This document shows positions 1 to 5,692 of a DNA stretch of 16,384 nucleotides, piece after piece. The stretch is from an uncultured Clostridia bacterium (lineage in GTDB: Bacteria; Bacillota; Clostridia; TANB77; CAG-508), in contig CAPNAQ010000006.1 of NCBI GenBank assembly GCA_948663505.1, forward strand, positions 9,990-26,373, given 5' to 3'. The position numbers were made by a program, and so were the translations under genes. Each line of letters opens with the position of its first letter. The first letter of the stretch is position 1. Under the pieces are notes generated by a model. It saw only the letters and a list, made by a program, of their open reading frames with translations. It was not told the DNA's origin and ran no database searches.

Positions 1-400
1 GAATATTTTTTACTATTGCAGTTAATCCTAATTTTTTATAATAATTATATGATTTTTGCGAATATCTTCGATCACCATCCAAATGTAAAATTTTTCCTGT
101 TGTAATCTTTTGTTTTATTCTAGAATTTTTTGATGTTAGAATCCCGATTTTATAGGTTTCATTATTTTTTTGCATTCTTTGTTGTAATTTATCATCAATT
201 TGTTTTAATCTTTTATCTATTATGCTTTTATCCACTAATTCCAGGTCTTCTATATTACTATCGGCTTCTATTCTCTTAACTATTCCACATAATATTGCTA
301 TTTGTTCTTTATCTGTTTTTATTATTCTTTTTACATAAAATATAATATCTTTTCCATGAGATTTTCTTGCTACTATATCTCCCTTTTTTATTCTTCTCAT
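1..400 (-). CDS. yabG: YabG sporulation cysteine peptidase, N-terminal 133 residues (cut by window edge)
   Basis: Translating leftward from the ATG at 400 gives 133 uninterrupted residues that run off the window. The start MRRIKKGDIVARKSHGKDI and the later block GKILHLDGDRRYSQKS followed by YYKKLGL match the N-terminal part of YabG as I remember it from Bacillus (GD-VARKSY start; KVLHLDGDEAYL and YKKIG later). YabG is a sporulation-specific cysteine protease that processes spore coat and germination proteins in the mother cell. The start is fixed by an AGGTGA ribosome binding site 4-5 bases upstream. It lies 55 bases downstream of the spoIIID C-terminal half, on the same strand. A sigmaK-like promoter covers the gap, so yabG may not depend on read-through from spoIIID. 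Confidence 0.85.
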   Translation of the reverse strand, partial: MRRIKKGDIVARKSHGKDIIFYVKRIIKTDKEQIAILCGIVKRIEADSNIEDLELVDKSIIDKRLKQIDDKLQQRMQKNNETYKIGILTSKNSRIKQKITTGKILHLDGDRRYSQKSYNYYKKLGLTAIVKNI

Positions 401-428
401 TTTATCACCTCATAATATTTGGCTATTA

Positions 429-456
429 TATTTTATGTTTCAATAAAAATTTATGT
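429..456 (-). promoter_or_regulatory. Candidate sigmaK (or sigmaE) promoter for yabG
   Basis: On the minus strand a CATAAAATA box (429-437) fits the sigmaK -10 consensus CATAnnnTA exactly. An AC dinucleotide (455-456), inside the spoIIID stop codon region, lies 17 bases upstream, matching the minimal AC -35 of sigmaK. yabG is known to be sigmaK-controlled in Bacillus. The overlapping TATAAT could also be read as a vegetative -10, but no good -35 accompanies it. The call rests on short motifs only. Confidence 0.4.
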
Positions 457-613
457 TAACTTTCTATATCTTTTATATGACTATATTTTAATTTTGTTGC
501 CATCCCTCCCCTTATATGCCTTTCTGCTTTATTCTCATCTAATATTTCTCTAACTTCTTTTGCTAAAATTGGATTGATCTTCTTCAGTCTTTCAGATACA
601 TCTTTGTGTACCG
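456..613 (-). pseudogene. spoIIID: spoIIID, C-terminal half (downstream part of a gene split by an excisable element)
   Basis: From the crossover at 598-613 down to the stop at 456 this strand encodes VHKDV, then SERLKKINPILAKEV, then REILDENKAERHIRGG, ending in MATKLKYSHIKDIES. This corresponds to the second half of Bacillus SpoIIID (TERLPEINPDLANEVKEIL, then RHLRGGEATK), including the basic C-terminal helix used for DNA binding. It has no start codon or ribosome binding site of its own in a sensible place: the open frame extends upstream only into recombinase DNA. Joining it at the 16-bp core to the N-terminal half at 14230-14384 gives an in-frame protein of 52 + 46 = 98 residues, close to the usual length of about 93. 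It is therefore best seen as one piece of a rearranging gene, not dead sequence. Classed as pseudogene only because it is incomplete in this configuration. Confidence 0.93.
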
Positions 614-2184
614 AGGTTACTTTTCGTAACGGTAGGATTAATATCATTAAAATTGGTTATAACTGCAGGTGTAGAGCCTATTTCATTTAATAATTTTAAT
701 CTCACTTCTACATTCGAATCACTATCTACTTCGATTACATCTATTATCGTTTTTAACATAGCATTTGTAATTGTTTTATTATTTAAAATATCATCTACTG
801 TGCTAATTGTTTTAGATAGTTCTTTTTCTAATAAATCTTTTTCTTTTATTTCAGATGTTATTAATTTTAATTCTCTTTCTATTCTTGCAATATCCTCATT
901 TAATGGATTAGTATATTTTTTTAATTCTTGTATATTGATTACTTCATTTTGGAACATCTCCATATATTTTTGTTTTTTTAAGGTTAATTTTTCAATTTCT
1001 TGTAATAGACTTTCTTCGCTTCTTTCATTACTTTCTCTTAATTTTGTAATCTTTTCAAACTCCTTTTCAACTACTTTCATAAAGTTCTTTTTGTTTGAAA
1101 TGATACTTTTTAAATATTCTTTTATAGCATTCAGTAGTTCTTCTTCATCAATTACAGTAGTATTAGGACAATGATTTACACCCATTGAATTTCTTCCACT
1201 ACATACCCATCTTATATATTCTGGTCCATCAGCTGTATATTTTCTTTTTATTCTTCTAAAAGAATAACCACAATGTTTGCAATAGATAAGTGTACTAAAT
1301 ACATATTCTGTCTTTTCTCTTTTGTTATTTAATTTAAATTCATTCGACCTCTGAGCTAAAATATCTTGTGCTCTATTAAATAATTCGTCTGATATGATTC
1401 TCATTTCTGGTCTTTCAACTACTATCCACTCTTCTTCTGGCAAATCTTTTCTTGTTCCTGTTATAAAATCTGTTACTTCTGATTTTTTATTGGTTACTCG
1501 CCCTGTATAGATTGGATTTTTTAACATTCTTACAATAGAAGTTTGTACCCATTTTGATTTTGTTTTCTTTGTTCTTATTCCTCTATCATTTAAGTCCCAG
1601 GCAATTTTTGTTGTTCCTATTCCTTTATATACATAGCTTTCAAATATTTCTTTTACAATACTCGCTTCTTCTTCATTTATTTTTAGAGTATATCTTTCAT
1701 CTGGAATTTTATCATATCCAAATACTATGTTGGGAACTCGACCTTTTTTTGCAGTGATGTCTTTTCCAAATTTAACCCTTTTAGACATATTGGCACTTTC
1801 TTGTTGTGCCATTGCTCCTAAAATAGTTAGTATAAATTCAGATCCACCTTCCATTATTTCACCATTGTTTAAGAAATCAACTTCAATTCCATAAGATTTT
1901 AATTCTCTTATACTTTGCAATAAATCTACTGTATTTCTCGCAAAACGGCTAACATCTTTTACTACTACTTTATCAAATTTCTTTGCTTTGGCATCTTGCA
2001 TCATTGCCTGAAATTGTTTTCTGTGTTTTATTTGCTTTCCAGATATTCCCTCATCTGCGTATAGCTTGTACAATTCATAATTATTCTTTTTGGTAAACTC
2101 ATTAAAGAAATCTATTTGCTTTTCAAATGATTCTACTTGTGATTCTTTTTCAGTTGATACTCTTGCATATGCCGCAATTTTCAT
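592..2184 (-). CDS. Large serine recombinase, probable excisase/integrase of the spoIIID element
   Basis: 530 residues, complete. Residues 1-140 are a resolvase/invertase catalytic domain: YARVST with nucleophile Ser10, and VKDVSRFARN carrying the conserved arginines. Residues about 155-275 form the recombinase domain (FGY, then NPIYTGR). A zinc ribbon follows with Cys302, Cys305, Cys328 and Cys339, then a long charged coiled coil (about 355-460), as in clostridial TnpX/TndX and SpoIVCA-type enzymes. The ATG at 2184 is chosen over the one at 2208 because AAGGAAAG lies 10 bases upstream and MKIAAYARVS is the family's usual start. Its stop codon (592-594) lies beyond the attachment core, inside spoIIID sequence. 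It has its own promoter and is insulated from upstream genes by a terminator. It catalyses strand exchange between the two 16-bp cores; its direction probably needs a partner factor. Confidence 0.92.
   Translation of the reverse strand: MKIAAYARVSTEKESQVESFEKQIDFFNEFTKKNNYELYKLYADEGISGKQIKHRKQFQAMMQDAKAKKFDKVVVKDVSRFARNTVDLLQSIRELKSYGIEVDFLNNGEIMEGGSEFILTILGAMAQQESANMSKRVKFGKDITAKKGRVPNIVFGYDKIPDERYTLKINEEEASIVKEIFESYVYKGIGTTKIAWDLNDRGIRTKKTKSKWVQTSIVRMLKNPIYTGRVTNKKSEVTDFITGTRKDLPEEEWIVVERPEMRIISDELFNRAQDILAQRSNEFKLNNKREKTEYVFSTLIYCKHCGYSFRRIKRKYTADGPEYIRWVCSGRNSMGVNHCPNTTVIDEEELLNAIKEYLKSIISNKKNFMKVVEKEFEKITKLRESNERSEESLLQEIEKLTLKKQKYMEMFQNEVINIQELKKYTNPLNEDIARIERELKLITSEIKEKDLLEKELSKTISTVDDILNNKTITNAMLKTIIDVIEVDSDSNVEVRLKLLNEIGSTPAVITNFNDINPTVTKSNLGTQRCI
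598..613. repeat. Left attachment-site core, spoIIID C-half junction
   Basis: The sequence acatctttgtgtaccg recurs exactly at 14230-14245. It encodes the end of the SpoIIID recognition helix (TVHKD) on the minus strand. The symmetry centre of the deduced circle joint falls at 607-608 (TG), a non-palindromic dinucleotide suitable for setting orientation in serine-integrase recombination. Confidence 0.9.
616..633. other. attP half-arm, left end of the element
   Basis: The 18-bp arm gttacttttcgtaacggt is the inverted, imperfect counterpart (12 of 18 positions) of accgttctttagtgtaac at 14214-14231. In the excised circle the two arms would flank 16 bp and form a 52-bp imperfect palindrome, the usual shape of a large serine integrase attP. 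This arm lies within the last codons of the recombinase gene. Confidence 0.65.
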
Positions 2185-2235
2185 AACATCACTACTTTCC
2201 TTTAACATTCGGTTTCTTTATTTTCGTTCTGTTAC

Positions 2236-2264
2236 ATTTTAGCATATCAGTTTCAAAAAAGCAA
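2236..2264 (-). promoter_or_regulatory. Promoter of the serine recombinase gene
   Basis: The -10 is TAAAAT (2236-2241) with an extended TGC just upstream (2242-2244), and the weak -35 is TTGCTT (2259-2264), separated by 17 bases. This reads as a vegetative extended -10 promoter. I looked for a sigmaE pair (ATATT / CATACAnT) and saw only a poor match (GATATGCT), so mother-cell control of the recombinase is not evident from promoter sequence. Confidence 0.5.
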
Positions 2265-2274
2265 TAAAAAGTAT

Positions 2275-2308
2275 AAAAAACTACTCCTGTTTTTAGGAAT
2301 AGTTTTTT
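2275..2308 (-). terminator. Intrinsic terminator between the PIN locus and the recombinase
   Basis: On the minus strand ACTATTCCT pairs with AGGAGTAGT (9 bp, one G-U) around a 6-base loop, flanked by A-run and T-run. It would end transcription from the PIN/antitoxin locus. The A- and T-runs are on both sides, so it can also work on the plus strand. Confidence 0.75.
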
Positions 2309-2312
2309 AGAA

Positions 2313-2408
2313 TTTGTTCATCTACGTATTTATTTGTCGCAAATAGAGTTGCGAGTTACATCTGTTCACCTATGCATTTATATTCCGCAAATAGGGTTGT
2401 GGATAACA
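2313..2408. repeat. Imperfect tandem repeat, two units of 48 bp
   Basis: The units 2313-2360 and 2361-2408 share TGTTCA, then GCATTTAT or GTATTTAT, then CGCAAATAG and GTTG blocks at the same spacing. They fill the space between the terminator and the stop of the 67-aa antitoxin-like gene. Function unknown; they could be binding sites or degenerate repeats of a mobile sequence. Confidence 0.6.
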
Positions 2409-2413
2409 TTTGA

Positions 2414-2617
2414 TTAATTCAATTCTTCTCTCAAAAAATTTTGTAAATCTTCTTTATTTAGATCTTTTAGAACTTTTCTTCTTTCTTCTGTATAGTCTCC
2501 CTTTCCATCACTATACATTTGTATAAATTTTATCATACCTTCAACACCTAATTTTTCTTTTAATGCTTTAAGACCATCTCTTCTTATTTTTTCTAGTTCT
2601 CTAACTGTTACTGCCAT
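2414..2617 (-). CDS. Small partner (antitoxin-like) protein of the PIN toxin
   Basis: 67 residues, highly charged and predicted helical, containing REIEK-type N-terminal helices and the block GMIKFIQMYSDGKGDYTEER. I recall small proteins of this type encoded next to PIN-domain genes, but I cannot give a family name. The gene follows the PIN stop codon immediately (TAA then ATG) with GGAGGTGA upstream, so translation of the two is coupled. Placed second in the operon, it would be the antitoxin if this is a VapBC-like pair. Because the PIN gene is frameshifted, this partner may now lack a target. Confidence 0.65.
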   Translation of the reverse strand: MAVTVRELEKIRRDGLKALKEKLGVEGMIKFIQMYSDGKGDYTEERRKVLKDLNKEDLQNFLREELN

Positions 2618-3059
2618 TTACATCACCTCCATAATAAATTCTATTGGATTTATAACTTTAATTTTTAAATTTGCTTTTTTTGAAGCATTTATTAATTGCT
2701 TATCGACTGTTATAAAATAATCTACTTCTTTACTTTCTGCATAAGCTATATGGTAAGCATCCATATAATGAATATTATATTTTTCTAATTCTTCTACTCT
2801 TTTATCTAATTCATATGTATATGGAATATTTTCTAATTCTAGTCCATCATATAAATCTTCTACTTGTCTCCTTTTATCTCCATCTGAAATTCTACTTATT
2901 TCATAATCAATAGCTCTACTCTTATATATTATAATTTTATTATTTACATACATATTAATAATAGAATCTATTGCTCCGAGATTCTAAGTTTATTTTTTCT
3001 TGTGTTAAATCATCAAATGGTCTATTATAACAACAATTATCTAAATATAATTTTAACAT
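2618..3059 (-). pseudogene. PIN-domain ribonuclease (VapC-like), broken by a one-base frameshift
   Basis: The ATG at 3059 has AGAGAGG 8 bases upstream and encodes MLKLYLDNCCYNRPFDDL, the acidic DNCCYNRPFDD start typical of clostridial PIN proteins. It continues to NLES, then meets a stop about ten codons later. The other frame resumes immediately with AIDSIINMYVNNKIIIYKS and runs to 2618 through YNIHYMDAYHIAYAE and DYFITVDKQL, the second and third acidic motifs. The total of 442 bases is 147 codons plus one, so a single inserted base near 2974-2980 explains it. A TATAAT box lies at 3079-3084 with a poor -35. The intact protein would cleave RNA as a toxin. A sequencing error in that short stretch would restore it. 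Confidence 0.8.
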
Positions 3060-3125
3060 TAAACTAACCTCTCTTTCTATTATACTACATTTTACTAATT
3101 TTATCTATATTTCAAGAAATTTTGT

Positions 3126-3383
3126 TTACTTTTCTAAACTTCTTTCTAATTCTGTCAATAAATCCATCCAATTTTCCTTGTCGCAGTCATCTCCATATCC
3201 GCCATCTCTCTTGATCTTTTATATCTTCAATCATTGACTTTTTTATCTTATCTGAAAGTATGTCCATATTTTCTATAATAAATTCTGGTATAACACTTGT
3301 TATATATGTTCTTCTCCAAGTCCATATCTTAAACTGCTGGCAACTATTAATTCAAAATTATTTTTTGTATCTTTTATTTCCAT
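3126..3383 (-). pseudogene. Small conserved phage-type hypothetical gene, frameshifted twice
   Basis: The ATG at 3383, with AGGTAGG 10 bases upstream, gives MEIKDTKNNFELIVASSLRY and then a stop. The next frame continues RRTYITSVIPEFIIENMD, then IKKSMIEDIKDQERW. The third frame ends GYGDDCDKENWMDLLTEL near a stop at 3126-3128. Together these read as one protein of about 85 residues, of a kind I associate with phages and mobile elements of low-GC Gram-positives. No function is known to me. It has its own promoter at 3409-3437. Confidence 0.65.
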
Positions 3384-3408
3384 AGTCATTACACCTACCT
3401 TTTCATAA

Positions 3409-3437
3409 ATATTATCATATTTGTCTTTTTTATTCAA
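3409..3437 (-). promoter_or_regulatory. Promoter of the twice-frameshifted small gene
   Basis: TTGAAT (3432-3437) and TAATAT (3409-3414) on the minus strand are 17 bases apart, 26 bases upstream of the ATG at 3383. Confidence 0.5.
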
Positions 3438-3454
3438 TTGATTTTACTAATTTT

Positions 3455-3637
3455 TTACAATTCTAATTCATCTTCTATTTCCTCGTGAGAATTTTGATAA
3501 GTATTTGAATTGTTATAGTCAAATTTTATCTTTTCATCGTTCTCAGTTAAACTATATGCTAGCACTCCTGCCATAGCTTGTACTATTTGTTCTTCTGTAT
3601 TAGGATTAATAAATGTAATATTCAAACTCTTTTTCAA
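3455..3637 (-). CDS. Small acidic protein of unknown function (about 60 residues)
   Basis: The frame reads MKKSLNITFINPNTEEQ, then IVQAMAGVLAYSL, and an acidic tail rich in Glu and Asn. The start is uncertain: TTG at 3637 has GGTGAG just upstream, whereas TTG at 3649 and GTG at 3646 in the same frame have only a weak site. It is not a family I recognise. It has a good promoter of its own (3690-3718) that shares an upstream motif with the promoter of the 43-aa gene. A small, separately regulated gene in a serine-recombinase element could be the recombination directionality factor, but nothing in the sequence proves that. Confidence 0.6.
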   Translation of the reverse strand: MKKSLNITFINPNTEEQIVQAMAGVLAYSLTENDEKIKFDYNNSNTYQNSHEEIEDELEL

Positions 3638-3689
3638 AATTCTCACCAACTTTCTTTTAATACTATGTTTTATTTAAAACTTTTAGTAC

Positions 3690-3718
3690 ATTATATGATG
3701 AGATTTTGACAGATTCAA
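3690..3718 (-). promoter_or_regulatory. Promoter of the 60-residue gene, with shared upstream motif
   Basis: TTGAAT (3713-3718) and perfect TATAAT (3690-3695) are 17 bases apart on the minus strand. Immediately upstream, GGGAAATAAAACGGAATTGA overlaps the -35 and closely matches the sequence at the promoter 4820-4848. Confidence 0.65.
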
Positions 3719-3740
3719 TTCCGTTTTATTTCCCTTTTTT

Positions 3741-4463
3741 CTAAATTGTTAAACTGTATTTTCCATTCTTTACTTTTTCTAAAATGTTTAATTTTATAAG
3801 TTCTTGGAATGTTTTATTAATGTATGATATTGATATTTCTAATGACTTTGCTATCTCAGTCTGTGTTTTTAATATAGATTTGCCTTCATTTGAATTTTGA
3901 AATAAATAGATAATAATTTTACATTGTCTTGAATTAAATTTTTGTAATAATTCTAAAAATGACTCTTTGTCTATTAATATAGTATCTTTTTTATAGTTAG
4001 TCTGTTTAAGTTTTTGAAAAGCTGAATAAGAATATTTATGGGCAATTTTGTTAGCTCCTCTTGGAATCCATTTTAGTTTAAAACTGCAATCTTTTTTGGC
4101 TAGTCTTTTTTTGACTCTATTATAAGATTTTTTTATTGTATTTAATAATTCTTCATTTCTTTCAAAAATCTTTATATTATTATTTTTCTCCATAAAAAAA
4201 TATTTTGCTACAGAACAATCCGTTCTTAACCAAAATTTTTGAGCTGTTTTCTTTTTTAGTAAACTTCCTTCTATCATATTAATCGCTCTAAAAATAGCAA
4301 ATATTTCGCATTCAGTTGAACTTTCTAATTGTATATTGCATTTTTTAGCAATTGATTTTATTACTTTTTTCTCTTGTATGATAACAATAGCATACGTTCC
4401 TATTTTGATTTCATTGTCAAAACTTGCATCTGTAAAAATTTCATATGCTTTCTCTTGTTCCAT
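3741..4463 (-). CDS. RNase H-fold protein fused to a C-terminal winged helix
   Basis: 240 residues. Residues 8-150 have an RNase HI pattern: FTDAS (Asp12), ECEIFAI (Glu51/Glu53), LRTDCS (Asp82) and a final NKIAHKY, where RNase HI normally has Asp and this protein has His142. Residues about 170-240 look like a MarR/Rrf2-like winged helix (QTEIAKSLEISISYINKTFQ, then LKLNILEKV). The ATG at 4463 is preferred over the GTG at 4472, because AAGGAG sits 10 bases upstream of the former and only one base from the latter. It stands alone behind a strong promoter with a palindromic operator that it might bind itself. It could degrade RNA in RNA-DNA hybrids, or be a nuclease fold reused for regulation; the altered fourth residue leaves activity in doubt. 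Confidence 0.7.
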   Translation of the reverse strand: MEQEKAYEIFTDASFDNEIKIGTYAIVIIQEKKVIKSIAKKCNIQLESSTECEIFAIFRAINMIEGSLLKKKTAQKFWLRTDCSVAKYFFMEKNNNIKIFERNEELLNTIKKSYNRVKKRLAKKDCSFKLKWIPRGANKIAHKYSYSAFQKLKQTNYKKDTILIDKESFLELLQKFNSRQCKIIIYLFQNSNEGKSILKTQTEIAKSLEISISYINKTFQELIKLNILEKVKNGKYSLTI

Positions 4464-4514
4464 AATTATCACACTCCTTATATATGTAATTTGTTATACA
4501 AATTTCTATTCTGT

Positions 4515-4532
4515 ATCAAACTTTTGTTTGAT
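4515..4532. promoter_or_regulatory. Operator palindrome at the RNase H-winged helix promoter
   Basis: ATCAAAC and GTTTGAT form perfect 7-bp arms around AAAA. The site begins at the last bases of the -10 and covers the expected transcription start, so a bound protein should repress. The C-terminal winged helix of the gene's own product is the obvious candidate ligand, by inference. Confidence 0.6.
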
Positions 4533-4559
4533 TATAGCGTGATGTTTTATTTTTGTCAA
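4531..4559 (-). promoter_or_regulatory. Strong sigmaA promoter of the RNase H-winged helix gene
   Basis: Consensus TTGACA (4554-4559), 17-base spacer, consensus TATAAT (4531-4536), all on the minus strand, 67 bases before the ATG. Confidence 0.85.
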
Positions 4560-4596
4560 TATGTATTTTAGGAATTTTTTAGAATTTTATTTTTTG

Positions 4597-4728
4597 TTAC
4601 TCCGCTTCTGTTATTATGTTATCTCTAAACAAATTATTTAAGAGTAATAATTCCATACTACAATCTAGCATAGTATTATCTTTTAAATTGTTAGGGTTAT
4701 TAACTTCTATCTCATAATCATGTAGCAT
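4597..4728 (-). CDS. 43-residue small protein, unknown function
   Basis: The frame from the ATG at 4728 to TAA at 4597 reads MLHDYEIEVNNPNNLKDN, then TMLDCSMELLLLNNL, ending in RDNIITEAE. A strong AAGGAG lies 8 bases upstream, and a promoter at 4820-4848 with a hairpin between supports a real, separately regulated gene. The product is acidic with a short leucine-rich helix. I recognise no family. It is another candidate for a small recombination accessory factor or antitoxin, with no direct evidence. Confidence 0.6.
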   Translation of the reverse strand: MLHDYEIEVNNPNNLKDNTMLDCSMELLLLNNLFRDNIITEAE

Positions 4729-4762
4729 TAAATTTCTCCTTTTCTTTAAATTTGAAAAGAAA

Positions 4763-4804
4763 AAGAGCAGAGAAATTAGTTTTTAATCTAATTTCTTTGC
4801 TCTT
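4763..4804 (-). terminator. Terminator/attenuator hairpin in the leader of the 43-residue gene
   Basis: GAGCAAAGAAATTAG pairs with CTAATTTCTCTGCTC (one mismatch in 15) around an 8-base loop, with T-runs on both sides. In the minus direction it follows within about ten bases of the expected start from the 4820-4848 promoter and precedes the ribosome binding site. It also ends the DUF4258/YgiT transcript. Confidence 0.75.
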
Positions 4805-4819
4805 TTTTTTCATGCTACT

Positions 4820-4848
4820 ATTATATTATCGTACTTTTATAAAATCAA
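4820..4848 (-). promoter_or_regulatory. Promoter of the 43-residue gene
   Basis: TTGATT (4843-4848) and perfect TATAAT (4820-4825) are 17 bases apart on the minus strand. Upstream are GGGAATAAAAA repeats (4847-4876) shared with the promoter at 3690-3718. Confidence 0.65.
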
Positions 4849-4876
4849 TTCCCTTTTTATTCCCTTTTTATTCCCT
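4847..4876. repeat. Short direct repeats overlapping a promoter (GGGAATAAAAA)
   Basis: On the minus strand GGGAATAAAAA occurs twice in tandem and GGGAATT completes a third partial copy running into the -35. A degenerate version stands at the same place (3717-3734) at another promoter of the element. Likely binding sites of a shared regulator. Confidence 0.5.
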
Positions 4877-4935
4877 ATTTTCTATATTAACTATATTATG
4901 TTAACTCAATAAGTACACTAAGTGAACAATGCTTT

Positions 4936-5166
4936 TTACGCAACTTTTTCTGTATAATTAATTACTGTAATTTCTGTAATTGCATTCCTTACTGAATTTA
5001 CTAATTTTTCTAATTGTTTTGCGACCTCATTACTATATGATACTTCGCCACATTGTTTACATACTTGAGATGGCACATTTTTAATAATGATAATACAATT
5101 ATCTAATTCAACCATAAATGTTGTATTTTTATCTTCTAAATCTCCTTTACACATAAAACAATTCAT
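4936..5166 (-). CDS. YgiT-type zinc-finger protein, antitoxin-like
   Basis: 76 residues with paired metal ligands Cys3/Cys6 (MNCFMC) and Cys36/Cys39 (VCKQCGEVSY), the N-terminal zinc-binding fold of MqsA/YgiT antitoxins. The DNA-binding HTH half of full MqsA is absent; the C-terminus is a short helix (VAKQLEKLVNSVRNAI). It begins two bases after the stop of the DUF4258 gene, a standard pairing in which this protein is the presumed antitoxin. Its transcript would end at the 4763-4804 hairpin. Confidence 0.8.
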   Translation of the reverse strand: MNCFMCKGDLEDKNTTFMVELDNCIIIIKNVPSQVCKQCGEVSYSNEVAKQLEKLVNSVRNAITEITVINYTEKVA

Positions 5167-5167
5167 A

Positions 5168-5458
5168 TTACTTTATCTCCTTTCTCGTTTTTAAGTCATC
5201 TTCCCATTTTATATTATCTGGATAGTATGCAGTAATTATCCAAAGTTCTATTTCATTTAGACCACACACTATATGTAAAACTTCATTTTTTAAATTTATT
5301 CCATATATTAAACAACTTGGATATGGGTAATCATTTTCATATTCTTCTATTATTTCTCCATTTAAAAGAGCATTTTCAATATCTTCTTGACTTATGTTTC
5401 TTTGAAATAATCTAACTATGAGATGATTAGTCCATCTAATTTTTCCAGCTTTAACCAT
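5168..5458 (-). CDS. DUF4258 family protein, toxin-like
   Basis: 96 residues. TNHLIVRLFQRNISQEDIENAL, followed by NGEIIEEYENDYPYPSCLI and LHIVCG, and closing with ITAYYPD, is the DUF4258 layout (His near the start, RGIS-like helix, Gly-x-Ile-Ile-Glu-x-Tyr, LHVV, TVY.PD), a RelE-like fold. In many genomes it precedes a YgiT-type zinc-finger gene, as here, and is read as the toxin of the pair. The ATG at 5458 has only a weak ribosome binding site, which fits the lower expression expected for a toxin. The activity on RNA is inferred from fold analogy only. Confidence 0.78.
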   Translation of the reverse strand: MVKAGKIRWTNHLIVRLFQRNISQEDIENALLNGEIIEEYENDYPYPSCLIYGINLKNEVLHIVCGLNEIELWIITAYYPDNIKWEDDLKTRKEIK

Positions 5459-5692
5459 TTGCTTTATATTATCTATTTTTAATTTTAACGAATAATAGGG
5501 GGTTTGAGCCAGTTCACCAAGTGAATTTTTGCATCATATTTGCTTAAAATTTTTGTTCTTTTATTAACTCTTGAAGTCTTGTCCTTCAATGTGTATAGGC
5601 ATTGTGTTAAGCATGCTTTCCTGCCCTCATTTTCAATGAGGTATTTTAAGTTTTAATAGCACTTATGTCTACCTAATTAAATATACTTATCC
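5459..5692 (-). mobile_element. Probable relic of an IS200/IS605-type (TnpB) element end
   Basis: This part of the 375-bp gene-free stretch has no convincing gene. On the minus strand it contains a hairpin CCTCATT-gaa-AATGAGG (about 5625-5642), then GCATGCTTAACACAATGCC, and near the end TTCACTTGGTGAACTGGCTC followed by AAACCCCC. The last block resembles, from memory, the structured right end (omega-RNA) of TnpB transposons, where a short hairpin is followed by CAAGCCCCC. No transposase or tnpB remains. A database comparison is needed, so confidence is low. Confidence 0.35.

Noticed and set aside
456..647. A free-standing 63-aa gene starting MILILPLRK
   Set aside because: The first 12 or so codons are recombinase DNA read in another frame, there is no ribosome binding site, and the rest is the SpoIIID C-terminal half.
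653..1174. Plus-strand open frame of 173 codons, and similar ones at 4336-4571, 8049-8552, 11091-11444 and 15029-15568
   Set aside because: They lie opposite confident minus-strand genes, are low-complexity Ser/Ile/Phe sequences and lack ribosome binding sites.
4847..4876. CRISPR-like array of short repeats
   Set aside because: Units are about 11 bp, adjacent with no spacers, and overlap a promoter.
5490..5680. Minus-strand open frame (NLKYLIENEGRKACLTQ...) in the gene-free island
   Set aside because: No start codon with a ribosome binding site, and the composition fits structured transposon-end DNA rather than protein.
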